Positions 35,281-42,702 of a stretch of DNA of 64,000 bases are shown in pieces. The first letter of the stretch is position 1. Each line of letters begins with the position of its first letter. Below the pieces are notes generated by a model. It ran no database searches. It was not told the origin of the DNA and saw nothing but the letters and a program-made list of their open reading frames with translations. Location of the stretch: assembly GCF_001854245.1 (NCBI RefSeq), contig NZ_CP015381.1, positions 1,204,001 through 1,268,000 on the forward strand. Direction: 5' to 3'. Position numbers and translations under genes: made by a program. The DNA is from Desulfococcus multivorans (GTDB lineage Bacteria; Desulfobacterota; Desulfobacteria; Desulfobacterales; Desulfococcaceae).

Positions 35281-35565
35281 ATGATCTGCACCACTGTAAG
35301 AAAAGGGTATGACTGCCCTTTCATGACTGCAAAGGGATGTTCCTACAACGGCGGCGCCTGCGTAGAAGCTGTTGAAGCATGCAAGGGATGTTCCCGTATT
35401 ATTGAGCTCGAGACCGGTTGGTACTGCAGCGCTTTTCCGGAACCGGCGCTGAAGTGGAAAAACGGTATCTGTAACATGGCGACACATGTCAAGGCTGGAG
35501 AAATGTCCGCTCAGGCAAAGATAAACCCGTTGAAGGCCTCCAAACGCGCGCGTCGCGGGAAATAA
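35281..35565 (+). CDS. PxxKW-family Cys-rich protein
   Basis: Small soluble protein of 94 residues with nine cysteines: CTTVRKGYDCPFM, GCSYNGGACVEA, ACKGCSR, YCSAF and ICNMA. The name-giving motif is present as PALKW at residues 58-62. The family is found in sulfate-reducing and related Desulfobacterota; its function is unknown, and the Cys pattern suggests a metal centre. A basic tail (KASKRARRGK) ends the protein. The flanking strong promoter and perfect terminator point to abundant, monocistronic expression. Confidence 0.87.
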   Translation: MICTTVRKGYDCPFMTAKGCSYNGGACVEAVEACKGCSRIIELETGWYCSAFPEPALKWKNGICNMATHVKAGEMSAQAKINPLKASKRARRGK

Positions 35566-35591
35566 GATATCGATTTCATATCGCCCTCCAT

Positions 35592-35620
35592 GCCCCGCCC
35601 GTAGCAAGGGCGGGGCTTTT
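35592..35620 (+). terminator. Rho-independent terminator after the PxxKW gene
   Basis: GCCCCGCCC and GGGCGGGGC form a perfect 9-bp GC stem with a 7-nt loop, followed by TTTT, 26 bp after the stop codon. Confidence 0.93.
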
Positions 35621-35850
35621 ATACCTGCCGATTCCTTTTTATTCTTGATATTTTTCTCTTTAACCATTAAACAAAATCTTTCCGGCCCCTAATGGTTTTC
35701 GGTCCCACTCTTTCCGATATTCCACAGACTACTTCACCAGATAGTCCTGTCGCGGATGAGATGAAGAAACGCTCAACGGAGATGAGAAGTGCCGAACGAA
35801 ACTCATGAAGTGACGTAGTAGCTATCCTTGATTATGGAGGAACAGGTGAG

Positions 35851-37179
35851 ATGAGCGTCAATCCCATCGCACAAGAATTGAATGCAACCATCAAACACGG
35901 CAACTCCAACCTGATGGAGATGTTGTCCAAAACCGGACGCCGGCTCTTTTTCCCCAAGGGTATTCTGACCCAGAGCGCCGAAGCCAGGGAGAAAGCCGAT
36001 CAGCGTTTCAACGCCACCATCGGCATTGCCACCGAACACCTCGACACCATGTACCTGCCTTCGGTCATGGACTATCTCAACCACGAGAAGATCAAGGCTC
36101 GGGAATCTCTGACCTACGCGCCCTCCTTTGGCCTGCCTGAGTTACGTCAACGCTGGAAAGAGGCGATGTACGAAAAGAATCCCTCGCTGGCGGGGAAGAC
36201 CATCAGTCTGCCCGTGGTGACCAACGGTATCACCCACGGAATCAGCATTTTCGCTGATATGTTTCTCGATCCGGACGATGTCGTCATCTTTCCCGACAAG
36301 ATGTGGGGCAACAACCATCTTGTCATGGCTGTGAGGCGGGACGCCGTTATCTGCAACTATCCCATGTTTGGTGACGGCGGCGGATTCAATCTCAAGGGAT
36401 TTGAAGCGCGTGTTCGAGAAGAAGCCGAAAACAACTATAAGGTTGTGGTTTTTCTTAATTTCCCCAATAATCCGACAGGGTATACCATCAATGCGACGGA
36501 GGCGGACGCTATCGTCGATATCCTCACCGATATCGCCGAGGGGGGCACCAATATCATCGCCGTTACCGACGACGCCTATTTTGGTCTTCGCTACGAGGAA
36601 GAACCCATCAAGGAGTCACTGTTCGCGAGACTCTCCGAAAAGCACGCCCGTCTGCTGGCGGTAAAACTTGACGGCGCCACCAAGGAAATGTTTGTCTGGG
36701 GCCTTCGGATCGGATTCATCACTTATGGTACAAAGGTGATGAAGGGGGCGGCGGAGCCGTTTTACGAGGCGTTGGAAAAAAAGACTGCCGGGTGTGTCCG
36801 CGGATCGATCTCCAGTGCCAGCCACATTGGACAGCGATTGGTCCTGAAGGCCATGTCTTCTCCCCGGTTCCGGGAGGAACGGGATGCCAAAGTCGAAATT
36901 TTAAAGCGGCGGGCCAACCGGGTCAAGCAACTTCTTGCTGGGAGCCGATACAATGATGCCTGGGATGTTTATCCATTCAACTCGGGATATTTCATGTGTA
37001 TCCGCCTCAAGACCGTCGAAGCCGAGGCGCTCCGCCGCCACTTGCTCGACCGGTATCAGGTCGGGACCATCGCTACCGGGAAGCATGACCTGAGAATCGC
37101 CTTCTCTTCCGTGGATGAAGAAAACATCGAAGCCTTGTTCGACGCTATTTATCGGGCGGCCAAGGATCTGGCCGGCTAG
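35851..37179 (+). CDS. PLP-dependent class I/II aminotransferase
   Basis: Fold-type I aminotransferase of 442 residues. Seen are ARESLTYAPSFGLPELRQRW (substrate entry), VVFLNFPNNPTGYTI (PLP-binding Asn-Pro), VTDDAYFGLRYEEEPI (Asp to pyridine N and Tyr), and the Schiff-base lysine in LDGATKEMFVWGLRIGF, with the Arg that binds the carboxylate nearby. I cannot assign a substrate; aromatic or alanine-type activity are guesses. The GTG/ATG region has GGAGGAACAGGTG upstream of ATG 35851. The ClC gene follows after 41 bp, with a TGCCGAG/CTCGGCA hairpin (37191-37206) between them. Confidence 0.88.
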   Translation: MSVNPIAQELNATIKHGNSNLMEMLSKTGRRLFFPKGILTQSAEAREKADQRFNATIGIATEHLDTMYLPSVMDYLNHEKIKARESLTYAPSFGLPELRQRWKEAMYEKNPSLAGKTISLPVVTNGITHGISIFADMFLDPDDVVIFPDKMWGNNHLVMAVRRDAVICNYPMFGDGGGFNLKGFEARVREEAENNYKVVVFLNFPNNPTGYTINATEADAIVDILTDIAEGGTNIIAVTDDAYFGLRYEEEPIKESLFARLSEKHARLLAVKLDGATKEMFVWGLRIGFITYGTKVMKGAAEPFYEALEKKTAGCVRGSISSASHIGQRLVLKAMSSPRFREERDAKVEILKRRANRVKQLLAGSRYNDAWDVYPFNSGYFMCIRLKTVEAEALRRHLLDRYQVGTIATGKHDLRIAFSSVDEENIEALFDAIYRAAKDLAG

Positions 37180-37220
37180 AAAAACGGCGCTGCCGAGTTC
37201 TCGGCAACCGGACACCTGAC

Positions 37221-39035
37221 ATGGGATTTTCAAGGATAAACCAACATTCCGGCAAACTCGCCCATGCCGGTAAGTGGACGCTTTATTTCATGGTGATCGG
37301 CATCATCGCCGGCTTGGGCGCTGTCGTTTTCCACTATCTCTGCCATATAGGCGTTCATTATTTCATGGATATGGTCGCCGGTTATCGCCCGCCCCAACCC
37401 GCCGGGGAGCATCCTCTATTTTCGCCCACAGAACGTTCCTTCAACCGGTGGCTGCTCCTTTTCCTCCCCGCTTTCGGCGGACTTTTGAGCGGTTGGCTGG
37501 TCTATACCTTTGCTCCCGAAGCCGAAGGTCACGGAACCGATGCGGCCATCGACGCTTACCACAACAAAGGCGGGTTTATCCGGAGCCGTGTTCCCGTGAT
37601 CAAAACCGTCGCCTCGGCCATTACCCTGACCACCGGAGGATCCGGCGGCCGCGAAGGCCCAATCGCCCAGATCGGTGCGGGTTTCGGGTCGTTTCTGGCA
37701 ACCACTCTGAAGCTCTCGGACCGTGAACGGCGAATCATGATGGCTGCGGGCATCGGGGCTGGCGTCGGCAGCATTTTCAGAGCCCCCCTGGCCGGTGCAC
37801 TCTTCGCTGCGGAGGTTCTCTACAAGGATCCGGAATTCGAGTCGGATGTCATTATTCCAGCAGGCATATCTTCAGTGGTGGCCTACTGCCTTTTCTGTCT
37901 CGTTTTTGGCTGGGGATCTCTGTTCGACGCGCCCGATTTTCAATTCCGGAACCCCCTTGAGATCGGCCCCTATGTGGTGTTGGCGCTGGTCCTTGCGGCC
38001 ACGGGCATTTTTTACATCAAATCCTTTTACGGCATTACGAAGCTGTTCAAGCGAATCCGGATTCCCAACCACCTGAAGCCCTGTATTGGAGGGCTTTGCA
38101 CCGGTTGTATCGGATTTTATTTTCCCTACACACTGGCTTTCGGCTACGGTTATGTGCAGGAGACGTTGAACACGGTTGGCGCCATCCACGAGACAGGGAT
38201 CTGGTTTCTGCTGACTCTGGCCGTGGGCAAGATAATGACCACATCCTTTTCCATCGGGTCGGGTGGAAGCGGCGGCGTTTTTGGCCCTTCGGTCGTGGTG
38301 GGGGGCGCCATGGGCGGGGTTGTAGGCAAAATCTTTCATGACGTCATGCCCACCATCGTCACCGAACCCGGTGCTTATGTGATTGTCGGGATGGCCGGCT
38401 TTTTTACCGCCGTTTCCAACGCACCCATTTCAACCATCATTTTTGTGAGCGAAATGACCAATTCCTACCACCTGTTGATGCCCAGCCTCCTGGTATGCTC
38501 GGTGGCGTATCTTGCCTGCAGGCGGTGGACGATATACGAGAAACAGGTCAAGAGCAGGATCGAATCGCCCGCCCACCAGGGTGAGTTTTTCGTTGATATT
38601 TTGCAGCAATTTCGTGTCAAGGATTTGATGTCGAGGGTCCGGAAGGTGAATATGATTCCCCAGGACATGAGCTTCAGGGAGTTCAAACGCTATTTCTCTG
38701 AAACTAAACAGCATTATTTTCCTGTCATGGATGAGAACAAGCGGTTGATCGGCATTTTTTCGAGCACCGACATTCGGAGCGTACTCTTCTCGGAGGGGCT
38801 TGAGCACCTGATTCTGATGAAGGATCTGGCCACGGCGGGCGTCATCGTGACGTATCCTTCGGACGACCTGAATTCCGTCCTCCAGAAATTTACCGTAAAG
38901 AACATCGACAGTCTTCCGGTGGTGAGTGATGATGATCACGGCATCATCGTTGGCATGATCAACCGGCGCGAGGTGATCGCGTTTTACAACGAAAATATCA
39001 ATACCATGAAAGAGAACAGGGGAACGGAAAAGTGA
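37221..39035 (+). CDS. ClC-family chloride channel/transporter with CBS pair
   Basis: Membrane protein of 604 residues with the ClC core (about 1-430) and a C-terminal tandem CBS module (about 450-590). The gating motif GSGGREGPIAQIGAGFGS has the conserved Glu, and GSGGSGGVFGPSVVVGG forms the later pore loop. Where H+-coupled exchangers have an inner Glu-Glu pair, this reads LFAAEVLY, so the proton-relay Glu is Val, as in channels. The first ion-binding loop is GHGTD rather than GSGIP. The CBS pair may sense adenine nucleotides. The last bases overlap the LUD gene start by 4 bp. Confidence 0.92.
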   Translation: MGFSRINQHSGKLAHAGKWTLYFMVIGIIAGLGAVVFHYLCHIGVHYFMDMVAGYRPPQPAGEHPLFSPTERSFNRWLLLFLPAFGGLLSGWLVYTFAPEAEGHGTDAAIDAYHNKGGFIRSRVPVIKTVASAITLTTGGSGGREGPIAQIGAGFGSFLATTLKLSDRERRIMMAAGIGAGVGSIFRAPLAGALFAAEVLYKDPEFESDVIIPAGISSVVAYCLFCLVFGWGSLFDAPDFQFRNPLEIGPYVVLALVLAATGIFYIKSFYGITKLFKRIRIPNHLKPCIGGLCTGCIGFYFPYTLAFGYGYVQETLNTVGAIHETGIWFLLTLAVGKIMTTSFSIGSGGSGGVFGPSVVVGGAMGGVVGKIFHDVMPTIVTEPGAYVIVGMAGFFTAVSNAPISTIIFVSEMTNSYHLLMPSLLVCSVAYLACRRWTIYEKQVKSRIESPAHQGEFFVDILQQFRVKDLMSRVRKVNMIPQDMSFREFKRYFSETKQHYFPVMDENKRLIGIFSSTDIRSVLFSEGLEHLILMKDLATAGVIVTYPSDDLNSVLQKFTVKNIDSLPVVSDDDHGIIVGMINRREVIAFYNENINTMKENRGTEK

Positions 39036-39691
39036 GCGATGGATCGACAGCGGAAAGCCGATACCGGAAATGGCTCAATGAAAAGATCGGTGAGCGGTGC
39101 ATTCACAATCTCAAAAAAAACGGGTTTGACGCCTACTGGACAGTTTCGACAATGGCAGCCCGACAGCTGGCTCTGGACCTGACGGCAGGATTTCAAACCT
39201 TCGGGTTTGGCGGGTCGGCCACCATCCGGGCGCTGGACCTGCCCAGGGCCATTGCGGCGTTGGGAAAAACCGTTTATGACCATTGGGACCCGCCAAAGCA
39301 CATGACCGATCGCGAAATCCGCCTCAAGCAGGGGCGTTGCGATTGCTTTTTCTGTAGTGCCAACGCGATCTCGGTTACCGGGGAAATCGTCAACGTTGAC
39401 GGGGTGGGAAACCGAACCAATGCAATGACCTTCGGGTGTCCAAAGGTCGTGATCATTGCCGGTGTCAACAAAGTGACCCCAACCCTTGACGCCGCGCTGG
39501 CAAGGATTCGCGATGTTGCAGCCCCCATGCGGGCGAGGAGCCTGGATAAGCCGACCCCTTGTGCCGAAACCGGGCGATGCACCGACTGCCGTTCACCCCA
39601 GCGAATTTGCCGTATCACAACCATCCTTCACCGGAAACCCATGATGACCGATGTGACGGTTATCCTTGTCGATGAATCTCTGGGGTTCTGA
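39032..39691 (+). CDS. LUD-domain protein (LutC/YkgG-like)
   Basis: A 219-residue soluble protein matching the LUD fold: TVSTMAARQLALDLTAGFQ, FGFGGSATIRALDL, CFFCSANAISVTGEIVNVDGVGNRTNAM and KVVIIAGVNKVTPTLDAAL. LUD proteins include lactate-utilisation LutB/LutC; this stand-alone form carries extra cysteines (CDCFFC and CTDCRSPQRIC) that could bind a metal. No lutA or lutB is nearby, so lactate oxidation is not supported. The start GTG overlaps the ClC stop by 4 bp, implying translational coupling. Confidence 0.85.
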   Translation: MSDGSTAESRYRKWLNEKIGERCIHNLKKNGFDAYWTVSTMAARQLALDLTAGFQTFGFGGSATIRALDLPRAIAALGKTVYDHWDPPKHMTDREIRLKQGRCDCFFCSANAISVTGEIVNVDGVGNRTNAMTFGCPKVVIIAGVNKVTPTLDAALARIRDVAAPMRARSLDKPTPCAETGRCTDCRSPQRICRITTILHRKPMMTDVTVILVDESLGF

Positions 39692-39815
39692 CGGCAAGCG
39701 GCTCCATCCGAAAAATATCGAACCTGTCAATCCAGCGATCCATTGCAGAGGGGTATAGCGCCCTTACCGGATTCTGCCATTTCCCTACCAAATATTTTTG
39801 TCGGTCAAATATATT

Positions 39816-39894
39816 ACTCAACTTCCACTTTCATGAGCCGTATGCTCCCGGCACCTCTATCCGATCACCATCATGAAAGTCGAAAGTTGAGTTA
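39816..39894. repeat. 79-bp dispersed repeat with terminal inverted repeats, copy 1
   Basis: The left end (ACTCAACTTCCACTTTCATG) is nearly the reverse complement of the right end (CATGAAAGTCGAAAGTTGAG), so the unit can fold as a long hairpin. The core contains CCGTATGCTCCCGGCACC. A second copy lies at 56790-56868; about 65 of 78 aligned positions agree by eye. No coding capacity. It resembles a REP or MITE-like element. Confidence 0.8.
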
Positions 39895-39984
39895 TTAGAA
39901 TTCCAGTTGATTGTCGTCGTATCGCAACAGCGTCTTCGATACCTTTTTATGTTCATGCACTATATGACATTCATTTTATTAAGC

Positions 39985-40014
39985 TTGACACATAGAATAA
40001 TTTTCTATTATAGA
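39985..40014 (+). promoter_or_regulatory. Promoter of the first propionyl-CoA synthetase gene
   Basis: A perfect TTGACA at 39985-39990 and TATAGA at 40009-40014 with an 18-bp spacer, in the AT-rich 490-bp gap after the LUD gene. A leader of about 160 nt follows. The GAGCGCTC operator seen before the second paralogue is absent here. The rest of the gap (39692-39815) shows nothing recognisable. Confidence 0.55.
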
Positions 40015-40181
40015 TTGTTTCTAATTAAATCCAACCGAATCGAGTTGAGATGTGTCCGTACCGAAAGTTCATTCGCGTTGCGGTCGCACGCGTTGGAGAT
40101 GTCGAGAAGGTCTGCGCAAAAAGAGGTGTTTCTGTTCAGAGGTTCCAAAGACGTAACCGTTCAAGATGAGGAGTGGAGAAT

Positions 40182-42086
40182 ATGACCAATTTATACGATG
40201 AGGCCTACCAGAAATCATTGAAGGATCCTGAAGGGTTTTGGGGGAAAGCCGCGGAAGACTGTCATTGGTACAAGAAATGGGACAAGGTCCTGGACGACTC
40301 CAATAAACCGTTCTACCGATGGTTCGTCGGCGGAGAAATCAATACCTGTTACAATGCACTCGATTTTCATGTCGACAACGGACGGGGGGATCAGCCCGCA
40401 CTGATCTATGACAGTCCCGTGACGAACACCATCAAGAAATACACCTATCGCCAACTCCGGGACGAGGTAGCGAAGTTTGCGGGTGTTCTGGCGGGGCAGG
40501 GCGTTATAAAAGGGGACCGCGTCATTATCTACATGCCGATGATTCCCGAAGCGGCCATTGCCATGCTGGCTTGTGCCCGCATCGGTGCCGTTCATTCCGT
40601 GGTGTTCGGGGGCTTTGCATCCAAAGAACTCGCCACCCGAATCCAGGACGCCAAGCCCAAAGTCATGGTATCGGCCTCATGCGGCATCGAAGTTCAGCGG
40701 GTTATCAAGTATAAACCCCTTCTGGACGAGGCCATCAACATCTCCAGCCACAAGCCGGAGAAATGTATCATATTCCAACGTCCGATGGAAACCGCTTCCC
40801 TGATCGAGGGACGGGACCTGGACTGGAACGCGGCGATGGCGGATGCCAAGCCGGTGGACTGCATTCCCTTAGCCGCTACGGATCCTTTGTACATTCTTTA
40901 TACTTCGGGAACCACCGGACAGCCCAAAGGCGTGGTGCGGGACAATGGGGGCCATGTGGTCGCCCTGAAGTGGACCATGAAAAACATTTATGATGTGGAT
41001 GCGGGTGATGTTTACTGGGCCGCCTCGGACGTCGGATGGGTTGTAGGTCATTCCTACATCGTTTACGGCCCTCTGTTCAAGGGATGCACGACCATCCTGT
41101 TCGAGGGGAAACCGGTTGGTACGCCGGATGCGGGCGTCTTCTGGAGGGTTATCTCGGAGCACGGCGTCAAGTCCCTTTTTACCGCACCGACGGCGTTTCG
41201 GGCTATCAAGCGGGATGACCCCAAAGGAGAATTGATCAAAAAATATGATCTTTCCAATTTTAAGATCCTCTTTTTGGCGGGCGAGCGCTCGGATCCGGAT
41301 ACCATAAAGTGGTCCGAGGACAATCTCAAGGTTCCGGTCATCGACCACTGGTGGCAAACTGAAACCGGTTGGGCCATTTGCGCAAATTGCATGGGGCTGC
41401 ATCGATTTCCCGTAAAATACGGCTCGCCGACGAAGGCGGTGCCGGGCTGGAATGTTCAGGTCGTCGACCCGGATTGCAAGCAGATCGGTCCGGGAGAAAT
41501 CGGGGCACTGGTCGTCAAACTGCCCTTGCCGCCTGGCGCACTTCCAACATTATATCAGAATGATGCGCGTTACAAGGAGTCTTACCTGGATGAATTTCCG
41601 GGGTATTACAAAACTGCCGATGCCGGGTATATCGACGAAGAGGGCTATGTCTACGTCATGTCCCGAACCGACGATATCATCAACGTCGCGGGTCATCGCC
41701 TTTCCACCGGGGCCATGGAGGAGGTCCTATCCGACCATCCGGATGTGGCGGAGTGTGCGGTTCTGGGCGTGGAAGACAAGCTCAAGGGGCAGGTGCCGGT
41801 GGGATTTCTGGTCCTGAAGGCAGGCGTGTCAAAATCCCATGACGACATCGTCAAGGAGGTGGTTCAGATGGTGCGGGATCGCATCGGACCCGTGGCTGCC
41901 TTCAAAACTGCAACCGTGGTCAAGCGATTACCCAAAACCCGTTCCGGCAAAATTTTAAGGGGCACCATTCAGAAGATAGCCGACAACCAGGAATACAAAG
42001 TCCCTGCGACGATTGATGATCCGTCGATTCTCGCTGAGATGGAAGAGGCTTTGAAATCCATCGGTCTCGCCGGTGCGCGAAAATAA
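40182..42086 (+). CDS. prpE: Propionyl-CoA synthetase-like AMP-forming ligase, paralogue 1
   Basis: ATP-dependent ligase of 634 residues in the acetyl/propionyl-CoA synthetase family. Seen are MPMIPEAAIAMLACARIGAVHSVVFGG, the P-loop YTSGTTGQPKGVVRDNGG, SDVGWVVGHSYIVYGPL, WWQTETGW, and the C-terminal catalytic Lys in LPKTRSGKILRGTIQKI, usually controlled by acetylation. The VVRDNGGH form after the P-loop points to the PrpE/ACSS3 branch over acetyl-CoA synthetase. I use ATG 40182, matching the paralogue's start; GTG 40173 sits within the ribosome-binding site. The next gene, 616 bp on, is its near-duplicate. Substrate is inferred. Confidence 0.88.
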   Translation: MTNLYDEAYQKSLKDPEGFWGKAAEDCHWYKKWDKVLDDSNKPFYRWFVGGEINTCYNALDFHVDNGRGDQPALIYDSPVTNTIKKYTYRQLRDEVAKFAGVLAGQGVIKGDRVIIYMPMIPEAAIAMLACARIGAVHSVVFGGFASKELATRIQDAKPKVMVSASCGIEVQRVIKYKPLLDEAINISSHKPEKCIIFQRPMETASLIEGRDLDWNAAMADAKPVDCIPLAATDPLYILYTSGTTGQPKGVVRDNGGHVVALKWTMKNIYDVDAGDVYWAASDVGWVVGHSYIVYGPLFKGCTTILFEGKPVGTPDAGVFWRVISEHGVKSLFTAPTAFRAIKRDDPKGELIKKYDLSNFKILFLAGERSDPDTIKWSEDNLKVPVIDHWWQTETGWAICANCMGLHRFPVKYGSPTKAVPGWNVQVVDPDCKQIGPGEIGALVVKLPLPPGALPTLYQNDARYKESYLDEFPGYYKTADAGYIDEEGYVYVMSRTDDIINVAGHRLSTGAMEEVLSDHPDVAECAVLGVEDKLKGQVPVGFLVLKAGVSKSHDDIVKEVVQMVRDRIGPVAAFKTATVVKRLPKTRSGKILRGTIQKIADNQEYKVPATIDDPSILAEMEEALKSIGLAGARK

Positions 42087-42174
42087 CGAATCGGGCGGTT
42101 TCTTTTGCGGCGCGGTGTCGATCATGGCAGTAAAATGAACTTGCATTCCCTTACACGACAATAATTCCATCATG

Positions 42175-42214
42175 GATGCCGGAGAAATAGTTTTTCTCCG
42201 GCATCTCGATTTTA
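42175..42214 (+). terminator. Rho-independent terminator after the first prpE
   Basis: GATGCCGGAGAAA pairs perfectly with TTTCTCCGGCATC across a 5-nt loop, followed by TCGATTTT. The tract is not a pure T run, but the stem is strong. Confidence 0.75.
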
Positions 42215-42413
42215 GAGCATCCTTCCTTTGCAATCCCACCCTGCCGATCCTATCGGCAGAAGAATTTCCTATCCCGACATCACTTCTTTCAGGGGGAATG
42301 CGGCTGCGGCCGATTCTTCCCGAACGTCCCAAGACGTTCAGAATGGCGCCTGCAAAGGGGTTATCATAACTGAACGCTCAAATCGTTCTATGAACATCAT
42401 TCAAAAAAATAAT

Positions 42414-42442
42414 TTGACAAATAATACGGTTTCTAGTTAAAT
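42414..42442 (+). promoter_or_regulatory. Promoter of the second prpE
   Basis: TTGACA at 42414-42419 and TTAAAT at 42437-42442 with a 17-bp spacer. The GAGCG-type operator begins 16 bp downstream, where a repressor would block initiation. A degenerate half site (TGAACGCTCA) lies upstream at 42371-42380. Confidence 0.6.
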
Positions 42443-42457
42443 TGTGACCCATAATAA

Positions 42458-42475
42458 TGATTGAGCGTTCGTTCA
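42458..42475. promoter_or_regulatory. TetR-type operator, site 1 before the second prpE
   Basis: TGATTGAGCGTTCGTTCA differs at three positions from the perfect palindrome TGAACGAGCGCTCGTTCA. It overlaps the expected transcription start of the promoter at 42414-42442. Similar sites occur at 42571, 59276 and 59330. Confidence 0.6.
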
Positions 42476-42570
42476 GAATAAAGCCCAACACAGGGAGAGA
42501 TGTGATCGGTATATCGATTTTCGGCGAATAACAGCAGTGAGAAAATCGTTATTTTTTGATGTTTAATTAA

Positions 42571-42588
42571 AGACTGAGCGCTCGTTTT
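42571..42588. promoter_or_regulatory. TetR-type operator, site 2 before the second prpE
   Basis: AGACTGAGCGCTCGTTTT carries the palindromic centre GAGCGCTC in the same AGANNGAGCGCTCG context as the two sites before the acyl-CoA ligase at 59452. It lies within the 260-nt leader, 115 bp before the start codon. Confidence 0.6.
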
Positions 42589-42702
42589 TTTTTAGCTGCA
42601 CAAATTGCCGGCGCGGAAGTTCCGCGAATTTCAAACAGTATCGTTCCGGTGAGTGACAGCAAAAACAGCAGTTCATGCAATTCAGCAAAGGGAGACTGAG
42701 GT

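Noticed and set aside
39032-39691. Lactate-utilisation operon (lutABC)
   Set aside because: Only a LUD-domain protein is present; no LutA- or LutB-like iron-sulfur proteins are encoded nearby.
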